A stretch of DNA of 64,000 nt from Isoetes taiwanensis (lineage: Eukaryota > Streptophyta > Lycopodiopsida > Isoetales > Isoetaceae), in the NCBI GenBank assembly GCA_021234155.1, contig JAJEKV010000001.1, positions 32,068,177 to 32,132,176 on the forward strand, written 5' to 3'. The notes beneath the pieces were generated by a model. That model did no database searches, was not told where the DNA came from, and saw only the letters and a list, made by a program, of their open reading frames with translations. The translations under genes and the position numbers were made by a program. Below are positions 54,841-64,000 of this stretch, in pieces (positions within the stretch are counted from its first letter, which is position 1; the number at the start of each line of letters is the position of its first letter).

Positions 54841-56890
54841 TGTTACCCCCAAAGGGCAACATGCTAATGGAGATCTATATGTTCAAACTAGGTCAATTTA
54901 CTTTAGAAGACTAGGTCAAAGTTTGGAAGATTCTTGGCATTCAACATTGATATGGAGGTCAAAGGGTGTTCATTCTTCAAGTCAACAAGTGCTCAAGGAT
55001 CAAAAACTCACATGAGGTATTTTATTTAAGGTCAAAGTGCTTAGTCAAGAATATGCTCTAGAAGATTCTGGGTTAAGAAGTTTGGAAGGCATTTTTTGAA
55101 GATTGGAAGTTCAAAGTTTGGAAGACCCTATGGTATTTGGTTCCATCCCCTAGCCATTCTCACTCATTTTTATTCTTGCCCCTTTGAAATTCCCTAGCCA
55201 TTCTCACTCATTTTTATTCTTGCCCTTTTAAAAATTTCCTAGCCTTTTTCCTATGTTTATACTCCCTTTGTTCACTCTTGCATACCCTATCATATCCTGC
55301 CTAATTTTTCTTCCCCCATACATCCTTATTCCTCCATAATTTATTCCCACCATTTCCCCCATGGCTTTTGCCTTTTTTTCCTATGCCATGTTCTTGCAAA
55401 TTCCTCCCCATACCTATTCACCATTGTGCTATAAAAGGGCCATGTTATGTGGAATATTCTCCCTCATAATGCTTAAAATCGGGTATATTCCCCCAAAAAT
55501 TAGGGTTGCCCTTGCTCCAATGGCTCACTCCTTCAATGTTTTTATGGGTAACCCTTCCAAACCATAGTCTAGCTTTTCAAAAACTCAAAATACGGAATAT
55601 TCATGGTTTATACTTCGAAAAATACGGTGACCGTATCGCTTGCAGATCTTCAAAAAAATACAAATTGAAAGCAGACCTAAAACTGGAAACAAGCTCGAAT
55701 CACGCCGGAACCGAGTTTTTAAACCTTAAGACCTACCTAAACCTGGATCCCTGTTCTTAAGCATCAAATTAAGCCTAAATCTAAGCCCTAAGATGCCGGA
55801 ATCATAAAATTCAAACTTATATACCAGGGAATCAACAACAGAAGTTTTTCGAAGGCCCAGAAGTACTCAGATCCTACATTGATCATTGCTGAGCAAGATC
55901 TGGACGATCCTTGAAGTTCTTGAGCTCTCCTCAACTGGATCCACAAGATCTGGTTGACATTACCTTCAAAAATTATTTATTGACTTGAGAAGATTATTTT
56001 CCTGTGATTTAAAGCTATGAAGCATCCTTATATTCTGTTATCATGATATATTTACCTCCATATCAATTCAAATCGATTGCCAAGTTGTCAAATCCATCTC
56101 TGATATATTATTCTACAATTCTTGCTACAAAATATTCCACAGAAAATTCTAGTGTGTTTTTCTATTCCTTTGGACCACTTGCCATCTATCCTTAGAGCCT
56201 GTGCAGTCCAAAGGAGTTGAAATCATTCAAAAATACCAAGTATAGCTCAAATTCAAAAAAATTGCTCTCGGGTTTGGACAGTTTTGACTATATTTTGCCA
56301 AATCTAGCCACAAAAAATACTTTTACACATCCAAATGAGGATTTGATTGATTGCCCCTCTTCCCTAGCATCATTGCAACCTATCTACTTTGGAATTTCTC
56401 AAAAATATGATTGGCAACTCCAAATCTCGATTTCTGATCACTGTTTTCTACATTTGACCTCTATTGACCAAAATTTGACCCCACTTTGAGCTCGAATAAC
56501 TCACAGATTAAGTCTCTGACTTGGTCAGAGGTTTTACTGTTGGTTAACTACCACTTTTTTGACCAAGTCTATTGCATCTGACTTAAAAAATCGATCTGCA
56601 TCTCGACACCACATTTGTTTTGGCAAAGGTACTATTTTTTGGAAATGGGAAAGGTATAGAACTCGAACTTTTTGAACTTGTTTTTGGGATTTCCTTGCAT
56701 AGATTGATCACCTCAAGTGATCTGGAGGTTCTAACCCCAATTTGAGTGAAAACTTGAATTGGTTCCTTGTGGTTGACCTTTAAGCCAGGTTTAGGGTCAA
56801 CATCTTGGAGGTTCTACCGAGATCTTCCTGGATCTCAGAACTCATGGCTCCAAAGCAAAAATTTCCAGCAGAAACAGAACCATTAGAGTG
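54841..56890 (+). repeat. 5' LTR (3' limit uncertain)
   Basis: The first 991 bp match 63016-64000 almost base for base; the rest lies beyond the right edge in the other copy. TATAAAAG at 55430-55437 is the likely promoter. The LTR starts with an inverted repeat (TGTTACCC...GGGCAACA; perfect TGTTGCCC in the 3' LTR). The end is placed before a degenerate primer-site-like GTATCAGATCATTGC (56896-56910), giving about 2.05 kb; a shorter LTR is possible. Confidence 0.75.
55429..55437 (+). promoter_or_regulatory. LTR TATA box
   Basis: CTATAAAAG, repeated at 63604-63612 in the 3' LTR. Its position about 590 bp into the LTR fits the U3/R boundary of a long LTR. Confidence 0.65.
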
Positions 56891-56922
56891 TTGATGTATC
56901 AGATCATTGCAGAGAAAGGCCA

Positions 56923-57836
56923 TTGCCTTCAAGTTTATCAACTAGCTTACTTCAAAACATGCCATACCAGTTTGAGTTGAATGTCCCTGTTCCCTTGCCT
57001 ACCTTTGATTCCAGCATGAGCGCTAACCACTTTTTGAGAATATTTGAAGACTATTACAGGGATTATGGTTTCAAGAAAGGATGCAAGCTTTCAGAATTTG
57101 AAAAATGTTTCAAAGATGAGAGTGAAGCTGGAGCTTGGTTAACTTATGAGAAGTTAATGGGTACCACTTCATGGGATGAACTTGTCAAGAAGTTTCTGGA
57201 TAGATTTGGTAAGTTAGCTGCTCCACAAGATTTGGTTAATGAACTGCAAAGTTTTTCTATACATGCAGGAGAAGGTGTGAATCAGTACAAGGAGAGGTTT
57301 AGTACATTCATGAGCAGGTGTCAAAAAGCACAAGTCACCATCCCAACTCGTTTTTTAGTTCTTCGCTTTATCAATGGTCCGCAAAGAAGACCGGATATCC
57401 AAAGAAAGTTGCTCAAAATCCAAGCTCTTGAAGGGTTTGATTCCATTTACAAAGTCTTTGCCAAAACCACCGATCGACCCGGATGCTCTCTACTTTGCCC
57501 GATAAGCATTATGCTTCTCATCATACTCGACCCGTTTTACCACGATGCTCTTGATGCACATTATGATCATCCTCCTTCTATTCCGGTTTATGCCATACAA
57601 AAGAAAAAAAGAAATCCAAAGAGGAGGAAGCCAATTCCCAAGTTGCGAGAGGTCAAGTCGACCTATCCAAGGTTCTTGAAGCCTTAGCGAAATAACCAAA
57701 CAATTAGTTGAACTCAAGGCTGCAAGAGCGGTAAAACTTATCCTGAATGTATTCATTGCAATAGGAATTCTCACCCATCCGAAATATGCTATTGGCAAGT
57801 GTGCTCCAAATGTAATAGAAAAGGCCATTTTGGAAA
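56923..57836 (+). pseudogene. Gypsy gag and zinc knuckles
   Basis: Open from about 56887; the first in-frame ATG is at 56959 (MPYQFELNVP). ANHFLRIFEDYYRDYG, EFEKCFKDESEAGAWL, SWDELVKKFLDRFG and ELQSFSIHAGEGVNQYKERF show the retrotransposon-gag capsid pattern. After a stop at 57685-57687 and a frame change come two Cys/His clusters (CIHCNRNSHPSEIC and CSKCNRKGHFGKEC, 57740-57830), the second a perfect CCHC knuckle. The region around residues 185-200 (57475-57500) probably carries a shift. Confidence 0.88.
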
Positions 57837-57839
57837 GGA

Positions 57840-58700
57840 ATGTCTGTTTGTTCTTTTCAGTAAAGAGGTTGGCCATACCGATGCTAGGTGTCTTTGTTAA
57901 GGAATATTTTGCTAAACGGGGAAAAAGAGAAGAGACCGAGTCTAAACCCCCGTGAGATTTGCTGAACCAAGCACCTCTATAAGGTTTATTCAAGCTCTGA
58001 AGTTCCTAAATCTGAAGAAGTTATGGTGGTGCAAACTAGAAGCATGAATGAAGCTCAAGTACATCTTTGAACCAAGTAGGCATTCTCTTTGCTAGGGCCT
58101 GTGCCACACTGTAATGGAATCACCTTTCGGATCATAGCTCCACCCCTCAAAGCAAAAATATGGTAAGAAAGATCAAGACTTTGATGAGGTTGATGTTTTG
58201 CTTAAAAATTCCAAGGTGAGTGTGGGATCTCTTTACTTTATTAAAGGTTGCACCTAGTTACGAGGAAAAGGGTACTTCAACAAACCAATAGTGAGGTATT
58301 AAATGCTTGTGTGAATTTTACATCGATGCCATCGACCTTATTCTAGCACAAAGATGAAGAAGACCCCTGGAGCATTCACATGTTCATTTGCTTTTAGGAG
58401 GGTATACCTTTTCTAATGTGTTACTTGATGGGGTTCTCCCTAAATATCATGCCATATCATATTATGAAGAAGTGTGGTTTTGAGGTGGATAAGAAGGCTT
58501 CTATGTTATTAAAATCTTTTTATAATGCTAAGATTTCTCCTATTGGTGTGGTGACTAAAGTGCCCATTATCTGAAGGCATAAACTGTAGAGCTGCTAACT
58601 TTATTGTGGTGGCTTTTGAAGATATAGGAGATGAATCTGATATTTATGACTTACTTTTGGGGAGGAGATGGTTAGCCACTTTGTGGATGCAGGCCAAGTA
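57840..58700 (+). pseudogene. Gypsy protease region, badly decayed
   Basis: YTFSNVLLDGVLPKYHAISY-like sequence (58400-58460) sits in the protease position, but no DTG/DSG triad is readable. It ends with VVAFEDIGDESDIYDLLLGR and WLATLWMQAKYGLKGD (58607-58715), the usual lead into the pol domains. Confidence 0.6.
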
Positions 58701-60034
58701 TGGTCTCAAGGGAGATGTACCATCTCCAATGGCTCTCGACTGCTACAATTTATAACCAAGAGGGCTCCTATGACTCCAAGGAAGAGGTACATTTTATTAA
58801 AGAAATGCTAATTGAAGAACCTTTGGGATCTTACTGGGATAAAAATACAAAACCAAGAAAATATGAAATGGTTCCTCTTATTATGGAAAGTGCACCTCCC
58901 AGCATACAAGGATCAATAGGGTTCTTATGGTTTGATGGAGGTATCTCTAAAAAATTAAATGTTGCATCATCTGCTGCTATTTTGAAAGACTCTTCTCACA
59001 AACTTTTAGCTAAAGTAGGAAGGATCTTTCCTCAAGTCACTTCTAATGTGGCAGAATATAAAGCCTTGATTGCAGGTCTCCAGGAAGCTAAATCTATGAA
59101 TATTGCCAATATTCACATTTATGGTGATTCACAATTAATCTGCAGACAAGTTTCAGGAGACTATCAAACAAAAAATGCAGATATGGAGCTCTTGAAGAAT
59201 CAAGCAATGGGAGTGCTCTCGAGCTTTGCTTCATGGGAAATCACTCATATCCCCAGAGAACAGAATTTTGAAGCTGATGCCTTGTGTAGGGAGACTCTCA
59301 TGTCACACTTAACTGAGGGAGCTATCCCTGAAGATGATCTTGATGACAATGAGGTAAAAGCACTCTGTCCTATTTTGACCATTGATGCATCAGAAAAAAA
59401 GGAGACTGAAGAGATTGTAATCACTAAGAATGGTAAGACTCGAACCTTGTTTGTTGGGGATTTGATTGAATATCAAAACAAAGAGAACATACAAGTGTTT
59501 TTTGAAGAAAGGAAAGATGTATTTGCTTGGGATTATTCAGAGCTATCAGGTATCAAACCTGATGTATGTCAATTTGAAATTAAGATTAAAGAAGGTTGTA
59601 AACTTGTTTTTCAAAAATTAAGAAGGATTAATGCTTCACTAATGGGACTAATTAAAGATGAATTGGATAAGATGTTGGATGCAGGTGTTATTATTGAAAT
59701 TATTAATCCAGAATGGGTATCTTGTATTGTTCCTGTGGAGAAGAAAAGTGGTGCTTTAAGAATTTGCATTGACTATCGAGACCTCAACAAAGCTACCATC
59801 AAAGATTGTTACCCTTTGCCCTTTTTAGAAGAAATCTTATATGCTGTAGCAGGTAAAGAGGTGTATTCATTTTTAGATGGCTTCTCAGGATTCAATCAGA
59901 TTAGTATTAAAGAAGAAGACCAACCCAAGACCTCTTTTATTACCCCTTGGGGAACTTATGCAATGAAAAGAATGCCTTTTGGACTAATGAATGCACCTGC
60001 TACTTTCCAGAGAGCCATGGATGTTATTTTTTAG
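58700..60034 (+). CDS. pol fragment: plant-type RNase H followed by reverse transcriptase
   Basis: 444 open codons. Residues ~70-205 form an RVT_3-type (archaeal/plant) RNase H: WFDGG (Asp codon 58934), NVAEYKALIAGL (Glu 59054), IYGDSQLICRQ (Asp 59126) and NFEADAL (Asp 59276), so all four metal-binding acids are present. A spacer (GAIPEDDLDDNEV...) leads to KDVFAWDYSELSGIKPDVCQ, ELDKMLDAGVI, then RT motifs LRICIDYRDLNKATIKDCYP, YSFLDGFSGFNQI and MKRMPFGLMNAPATFQRAMD. The frame stops at 60032-60034 just before the catalytic doublet, which continues at +1. Gypsy elements normally place RNase H after RT; this order is unusual. Confidence 0.92.
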   Translation: MVSREMYHLQWLSTATIYNQEGSYDSKEEVHFIKEMLIEEPLGSYWDKNTKPRKYEMVPLIMESAPPSIQGSIGFLWFDGGISKKLNVASSAAILKDSSHKLLAKVGRIFPQVTSNVAEYKALIAGLQEAKSMNIANIHIYGDSQLICRQVSGDYQTKNADMELLKNQAMGVLSSFASWEITHIPREQNFEADALCRETLMSHLTEGAIPEDDLDDNEVKALCPILTIDASEKKETEEIVITKNGKTRTLFVGDLIEYQNKENIQVFFEERKDVFAWDYSELSGIKPDVCQFEIKIKEGCKLVFQKLRRINASLMGLIKDELDKMLDAGVIIEIINPEWVSCIVPVEKKSGALRICIDYRDLNKATIKDCYPLPFLEEILYAVAGKEVYSFLDGFSGFNQISIKEEDQPKTSFITPWGTYAMKRMPFGLMNAPATFQRAMDVIF

Positions 60035-60450
60035 GCCTATGTCTCCTCAAGAATTCAGAGTTTATTTGGATGACCTTTGTTTAGGATCTCACCCTACTAA
60101 TCATTTGGAATTGTTGGCAAAAAATATGTTCTTTTGTGTAGGGAATCTGGAGTCAACCTTAATCCAAAGAAATGTATTTTTTGCATCCAAAGGACAACTT
60201 TTGGGACACGAGGTATCCAACAATGGTATACTGGTGGCACAAGAAAAGGTTGAAGCTCTCAAAAACTGGTGCCCCAAAAAACCTGAAGCAGGTCAAAAGT
60301 TTTATTGGCATGACTAGTTTTCTTAGGATGTATATTCATAATTTTGCTCACATTATAAGTCCTATTTCTAAGTTGACAAGAATAGGCGGGGATTTCCAAA
60401 TCGAGAGTAAGTATGTTCTGTCACATGGTCATCAGTTGCCAAGAGTCTTT
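59991..60450 (+). pseudogene. Reverse transcriptase palm end and thumb
   Basis: EFRVYLDDLCLGSHPTNHLE with the YLDD doublet (Asp codons 60069 and 60072), then QLLGHEVSNNGILVAQEKVE. A second shift near 60285 leads to KSFIGMTSFLRMYIHNFAHI, ISPISKLTRIGGDF (to about 60400). Confidence 0.88.
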
Positions 60451-60469
60451 TGAGTTGCTTATAAAGTCC

Positions 60470-60925
60470 ATTTGTGAAGCAACTCTCCTAAAAAAACCAG
60501 ATTTGGCCAAGCCATTTGAGGTCTACATTACTATTACTAAAAAGGCCATAGGCTTAGCTATTCTGTAGGACAAGCACACCATAGCTTTTGCCAGCAAACA
60601 ATGGAGTTCAACTGAAGAAAAATACACCAGAATGGAGAAGAGTGCTGCTGCTCTCATGTTTCTCATTGACAGACAAGGTCATTTATTATTGAAGAGTTCA
60701 GTTCAAGTTTATATGAAGCAAAATCCAACAGGTTTGTTATTTGGTAAGGCTACCTCTAAACCAAAAATTCAAAGGTGGGCTTGCAAGTTACAAACCTTTG
60801 ATATTTCTATAAAGAGTTACATCGGGGGTAAAGAGTCCAGTCTCTATTTACCTTATATTTTCTTTGACCATGAGGATGTAGTGGAAGTTGTTGATTTTGT
60901 GGATGCCTTAGCTTATTTTACGTGT
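60470..60925 (+). pseudogene. Degenerate gypsy RNase H (catalytic residues lost)
   Basis: Recognisable by KPDLAKPFEVYITITKKAIG, IAFASKQWSSTEEKYTRMEK and KIQRWACKLQTFDISIKSYI. The acids expected in TDAS, TDH and the GxxNxxADxLSR end are replaced (ITIT, MKQN, GGKESSLYLP); only the Glu of the RMEK helix remains. An in-frame TAG occurs near 60567. A tether-like leftover role is plausible, by analogy with other dual-RNase H retroelements. Confidence 0.82.
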
Positions 60926-62244
60926 GAGAGATGATGATGAGCAGGGCCAACAGGATTGGCAGCTACCTATAAAGAATTTTCTACAATTCAAGGAGATGCC
61001 CTCAGGATTGACCTCAAGCCAGCAAAGGAGATTTAAAGAAAAGTGTAGGCAGTTCAAAATGATTAATGATGTTTTATGTAAAGTCAACAGGGATGGACTA
61101 TTATTGAGGTGTGTCAATGAAGAAGAATCTGCCTTGATCATTAAAGAAATGCATGAAGGAATATGTGGAGGCCATTTTGCTGGAGATACTACTGCCAAGA
61201 ATATTCTCAGTCGGGGATACTATTGGCCTACAATATTTAAAGATTGTTATACTGCTATAAAATCTTGCCACAAGTGCCAAATATTTGGCAAGAGGATCCT
61301 TATCCCAGCTGCACTAAACCCCATAATTTCTCGGGACCCTTCCAAATTTGGGGATTAGATTGTATTGGTCCTATTAACCCCTCTTACAGGGGCAACATCA
61401 GCACATTATTGTAGCTACAGATTATTTTACCAAATGGGCAGAGGCAATTCCTTTGAGACAGGCTAATGCCCTTACAACAGCAAAGTTCTTACATGAGTAC
61501 ATTTGTGCACGGTTTGGTATTCCTCTACAATTACATTCTGATAGAGGTACTCCTTTTGTGAATGAAGTTATTGCTAATTTATTGACCATTCTTAAAGTCA
61601 AACATACCAAGAGTTCCTCTTACTATCCCCAAGGTAATGGTCAAGCAGAAGCTACTAACAAAGTTTTGAAGGGTATTTTGCAGAAAACAGTGGATGATAA
61701 TCAAAAGGATTGGCATGTTAAATTAGTGGATGCCCTATGGGCTTATAGAGTCACCATCAAAGCAGCAACCACTCATACCCCTTTTAACTTGGTTTATGGC
61801 ATTGAAGCTGTGCTTCCAGTAGAGCTTGAGCTTCCATCTCTGAGGTTAGCTCATAAGTTGTGTTTGCCTTTTGAGTATGCCTTGCAGGAAAGACTGGATG
61901 CCCTTTTGCATTTAGAAGAATATAGGATGGAAGCTGAGAATGCTAATTTGCTTAAAAAAGCCAAGGATTTGGCTGCTTTCAAAGCTGCTCATAAAATACA
62001 AGGGACCTTCAAGACTGGAGAATTAGTTCTGAAATGGAATAAATCAAGAGAGGATTCAGCCAGTAAGTTTGAGAATCTTTGGGAGGGTCCCTATGAAGTG
62101 TTGGAAACTGCAGGCACCAATTCATATTGGCTAAAGGAATTAACTTCGGGGTTTGTCACTCCCAAATCCCATCAACACTATTCATCCGAAGAGGTCTTTG
62201 GGATCAGCACATTTGCTTGTCCCTTTTTATGCTCTAGAATTTAA
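60924..62244 (+). pseudogene. Integrase
   Basis: The N-terminal HHCC zinc domain, EMHEGICGGHFAGDTTAKNI then SCHKCQ (60924-61358). The core has WGLDCIGP (Asp codon 61358), then after frame changes ATDYFTKWAEAIP, LHSDRGTPFVNEV (Asp) and YYPQGNGQAEATNKVLKGIL (Glu), the DDE triad. The C-terminal GPY-type module is KFENLWEGPYEVLETAG, ending SHQHYSSEEVFG. No chromodomain. Open from 61453 to 62244; the DDE residues are retained but spread over two or three frames. Confidence 0.92.
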
Positions 62245-62394
62245 ACAAGTTAGAATTAAATTTAGATGTTAGATAGATTGGATTTCACTTTGTCTTAAAT
62301 TTAGAACTAATGTCTTCATTAAGTTTATGTTTGCAGATTAGCCAGTATGAAGGATGAGCTATCAAATAGTCTCAGGACAAGGATTTTTATAAGC

Positions 62395-62735
62395 GCCAAG
62401 TGTCATTTGCGGGAGCACCCTTTTTCCATCTTTATTCATCTGTCTCAGTGTGGTCTTGCCCTCCATTCAGCCATGCTCTTTTATTTTTATCTCCCCAAAT
62501 GTGCACTCTGCAAATTCAGCTTCACCATCATAGCAGAGTTGCAAGTTATTAAGACTAACTAGTTTGTGTGTTTCCATGACAGGTGCACCCTTTTCCCACC
62601 TTTATTCATCTGCCATAAGTAGCCCTGCCATCCATCTAAACCTCTTATTCTTGTTATTCATTTCCCGAGAAAAGGAAGCACTCTCGCAATTCAAACTTCA
62701 CCATCCTAGCAGAGTTGCTCTTGAAGATATTAAGG
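62395..62735 (+). repeat. Diverged ~180-bp tandem repeat in the 3' untranslated region
   Basis: GCACCCTTTTTCCATCTTTA...TTATTCATCTG...CACCATCATAGCAGAGTTGC recurs about 180 bp on. A separate 20-base repeat, ATTCTTTTGTTTTGGCGAGA, occurs at about 62747 and 62996, the second ending exactly at the 3' LTR start. No clear polypurine tract abuts the LTR; GAGGGGA lies about 30 bp upstream. Confidence 0.7.
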
Positions 62736-63015
62736 AGACACATATTCTTTTGTTTTGGCGAGACCTCAACATTTTCACATTTTTCTCCCCCCATACACTC
62801 CATTTCCATCACTTTCCCATCATATTAACACTCATTCCCATTCTTTTTCACATATCATATCCCATTCACATTCCCCCCCACCACATTCATTTCTACTCCA
62901 TTAACACTTACACATCACACTCCCTCTCTACCATGATTCTCACTCAAGCACCTTGGTACAAGATTGAAGACGCTTTATGGCTGAGGGGACCAGCCATTCT
63001 TTTGTTTTGGCGAGA

Positions 63016-64000
63016 TGTTGCCCCCAAAGGGCAACATGCTAATGGAGATCTATATGTTCAAACTAGGTCAATTTACTTTAGAAGACTAGGTCAAAGTGTG
63101 GAAGATTCTTGGCATTCAACGTTGATATGGAGGTCAAAGGGTGTTCATTCTTCAAGTCAACAAGTGCTCAAGGATCAAAAACTCACATGAGGTATTTTAT
63201 TTAAGGTCAAAGTGCTTAGTCAAGAATATGCTCTAGAAGATTCTGGGTTAAGAAGTTTGGAAGGCATTTTTTGAAGATTGGAAATTCAAAGTTTGGAAGA
63301 CCCTATGGTATTTGGTTCCATCCCCTAGCCATTCTCACTCATTTTTATTCTTGCCCCTTTGAAATTCCCTAGCCATTCTCACTCATTTTTATTCTTGCCC
63401 TTTTAAAAATTTCCTAGCCTTTTTCCTATGTTTATACTCCCTTTGTTCACTCTTGCATACCCTATCATATCCTGCCTAATTTTTCTTCCCCCATACATCC
63501 TTATTCCTCCATAATTTATTCCCACCATTTCCCCCATGGCTTTTGCCTTTTTTTCCTATGCCATGTTCTTGCAAATTCCTCCCCATACCTATTCACCATT
63601 GTGCTATAAAAGGGCCATGTTATGTGGAATATTCTCCCTCATAATGCTTAAAATCGGGTATATTCCCCCAAAAATTAGGGTTGCCCTTGCTCCAATGGCT
63701 CACTCCTTCAATGTTTTTATGGGTAACCCTTCCAAACCATAGTCTAGCTTTTCAAAAACTCAAAATACGGAATATTCATGGTTTATACTTCGAAAAATAC
63801 GGTGACCGTATCGCGCAGATCTTCGAAAATACAGCTGAGCAGACCTAAAACTGGAAACAAGCTCGAATCACGCCGGAACCGAGTTTTTAAACCTTAAGAC
63901 CTACCTAAACCTGGATCCCTGTTCTTAAGCATCAAATTAAGCCTAAATCTAAGCCCTAAGATCTTAGGAATCATAAAATTCAAACTTATATACCAGGGAA
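63016..64000 (+). repeat. 3' LTR (cut by right edge)
   Basis: Begins TGTTGCCC...GGGCAACA and follows the 5' LTR closely; the main difference is a small cluster near 63815-63840. It keeps the TATA box at 63604-63612. Confidence 0.95.

Larger units (their letters stand above)
54841..64000 (+). mobile_element. Ty3/gypsy LTR retrotransposon with upstream RNase H (runs past right edge)
   Basis: The 5' LTR starts at 54841 and the 3' LTR at 63016. Between them in order: gag, CCHC knuckles, protease remnant, plant/archaeal-type RNase H, RT, degenerate gypsy RNase H, integrase without chromodomain, and a 3' non-coding region. It is inserted in duplication copy 2 after CTTGCAAAC. The PVELELPSLR-type integrase end recalls the Tat/Athila side of plant gypsy. 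Several frameshifts and stops interrupt the polyprotein. Confidence 0.95.

Noticed and set aside
56844-56886. gag start at ATG 56844
   Set aside because: Out of frame with the gag ORF and followed by stops; the gag frame opens only after 56886.
62564-63190. 208-residue plus ORF
   Set aside because: Runs from the element's 3' untranslated region across the LTR boundary at 63016; chance ORF in low-complexity C/T-rich DNA.

Overview
The window is nuclear DNA of a land plant. It carries a CENH3-like histone copy with a plant-type C-terminus, an FPF1-like gene, an HD-Zip class II exon, a plastid/cytosolic-type IPP isomerase pseudogene and PPR debris. The rest is plant-style transposons: L1-type LINEs with zf-RVT tails, a RepHel Helitron, Ty3/gypsy elements, MITEs and tRNA-derived SINEs. 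The AT-rich, intron-rich, transposon-dominated character suggests a large-genome non-seed plant such as a fern. That placement is inference only.

Layout. 1-4.6 kb: an L1-type LINE (minus) whose 3' end lies beyond the left edge, with a processed CENH3-like pseudogene immediately 5' of it in the same orientation (4.8-5.3 kb). 8.2-8.6 kb: an apparently intact single-exon FPF1-like gene (minus). 9.6-16.3 kb: several broken copies of a second LINE family (called LINE-II here) that ends in GACGATAAAA plus a microsatellite tail, a 5'-truncated L1-type copy with poly(A), and a 248-bp MITE nested in a LINE-II copy. 17.3-18.3 kb: a CACTA-like end and a three-unit array of tRNA-like SINEs inside an inverted repeat. 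18.6-23.5 kb: a degenerate but complete-looking Helitron Rep/helicase (minus). 24.3-26.8 kb: a 5'-truncated L1-type LINE with a perfect 12-bp target duplication. 28.4-31.1 kb: local duplications, a hexamer microsatellite, a long-TIR MITE, a SINE and possible exons of an unidentified minus-strand gene. 33.3-39.7 kb: LINE-II fragments and a nearly full-length LINE-II copy whose endonuclease has been deleted, with a gypsy LTR plus primer-binding site between them.

40.8-54.8 kb: an IPP isomerase pseudogene with introns, two copies of a 2.8-kb segment (41.1-43.9 and 52.1-54.8 kb) that differ by a 1.2-kb inversion, an orphan HD-Zip II exon, a Helitron-like end and a gypsy gag-pro-RT fragment. 54.8-64 kb: a young gypsy element. 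Its two LTRs are nearly identical, but its polyprotein is broken. A plant/archaeal-type RNase H with all four acidic residues lies upstream of the RT, while the usual gypsy RNase H downstream has lost most catalytic residues.

Very few genes look functional: the FPF1-like gene, perhaps the gene whose exons lie at 29.3-30.4 kb, and the HD-Zip II exon if its upstream exons lie across a long intron. Most of the window records successive insertion, template switching, duplication and decay.
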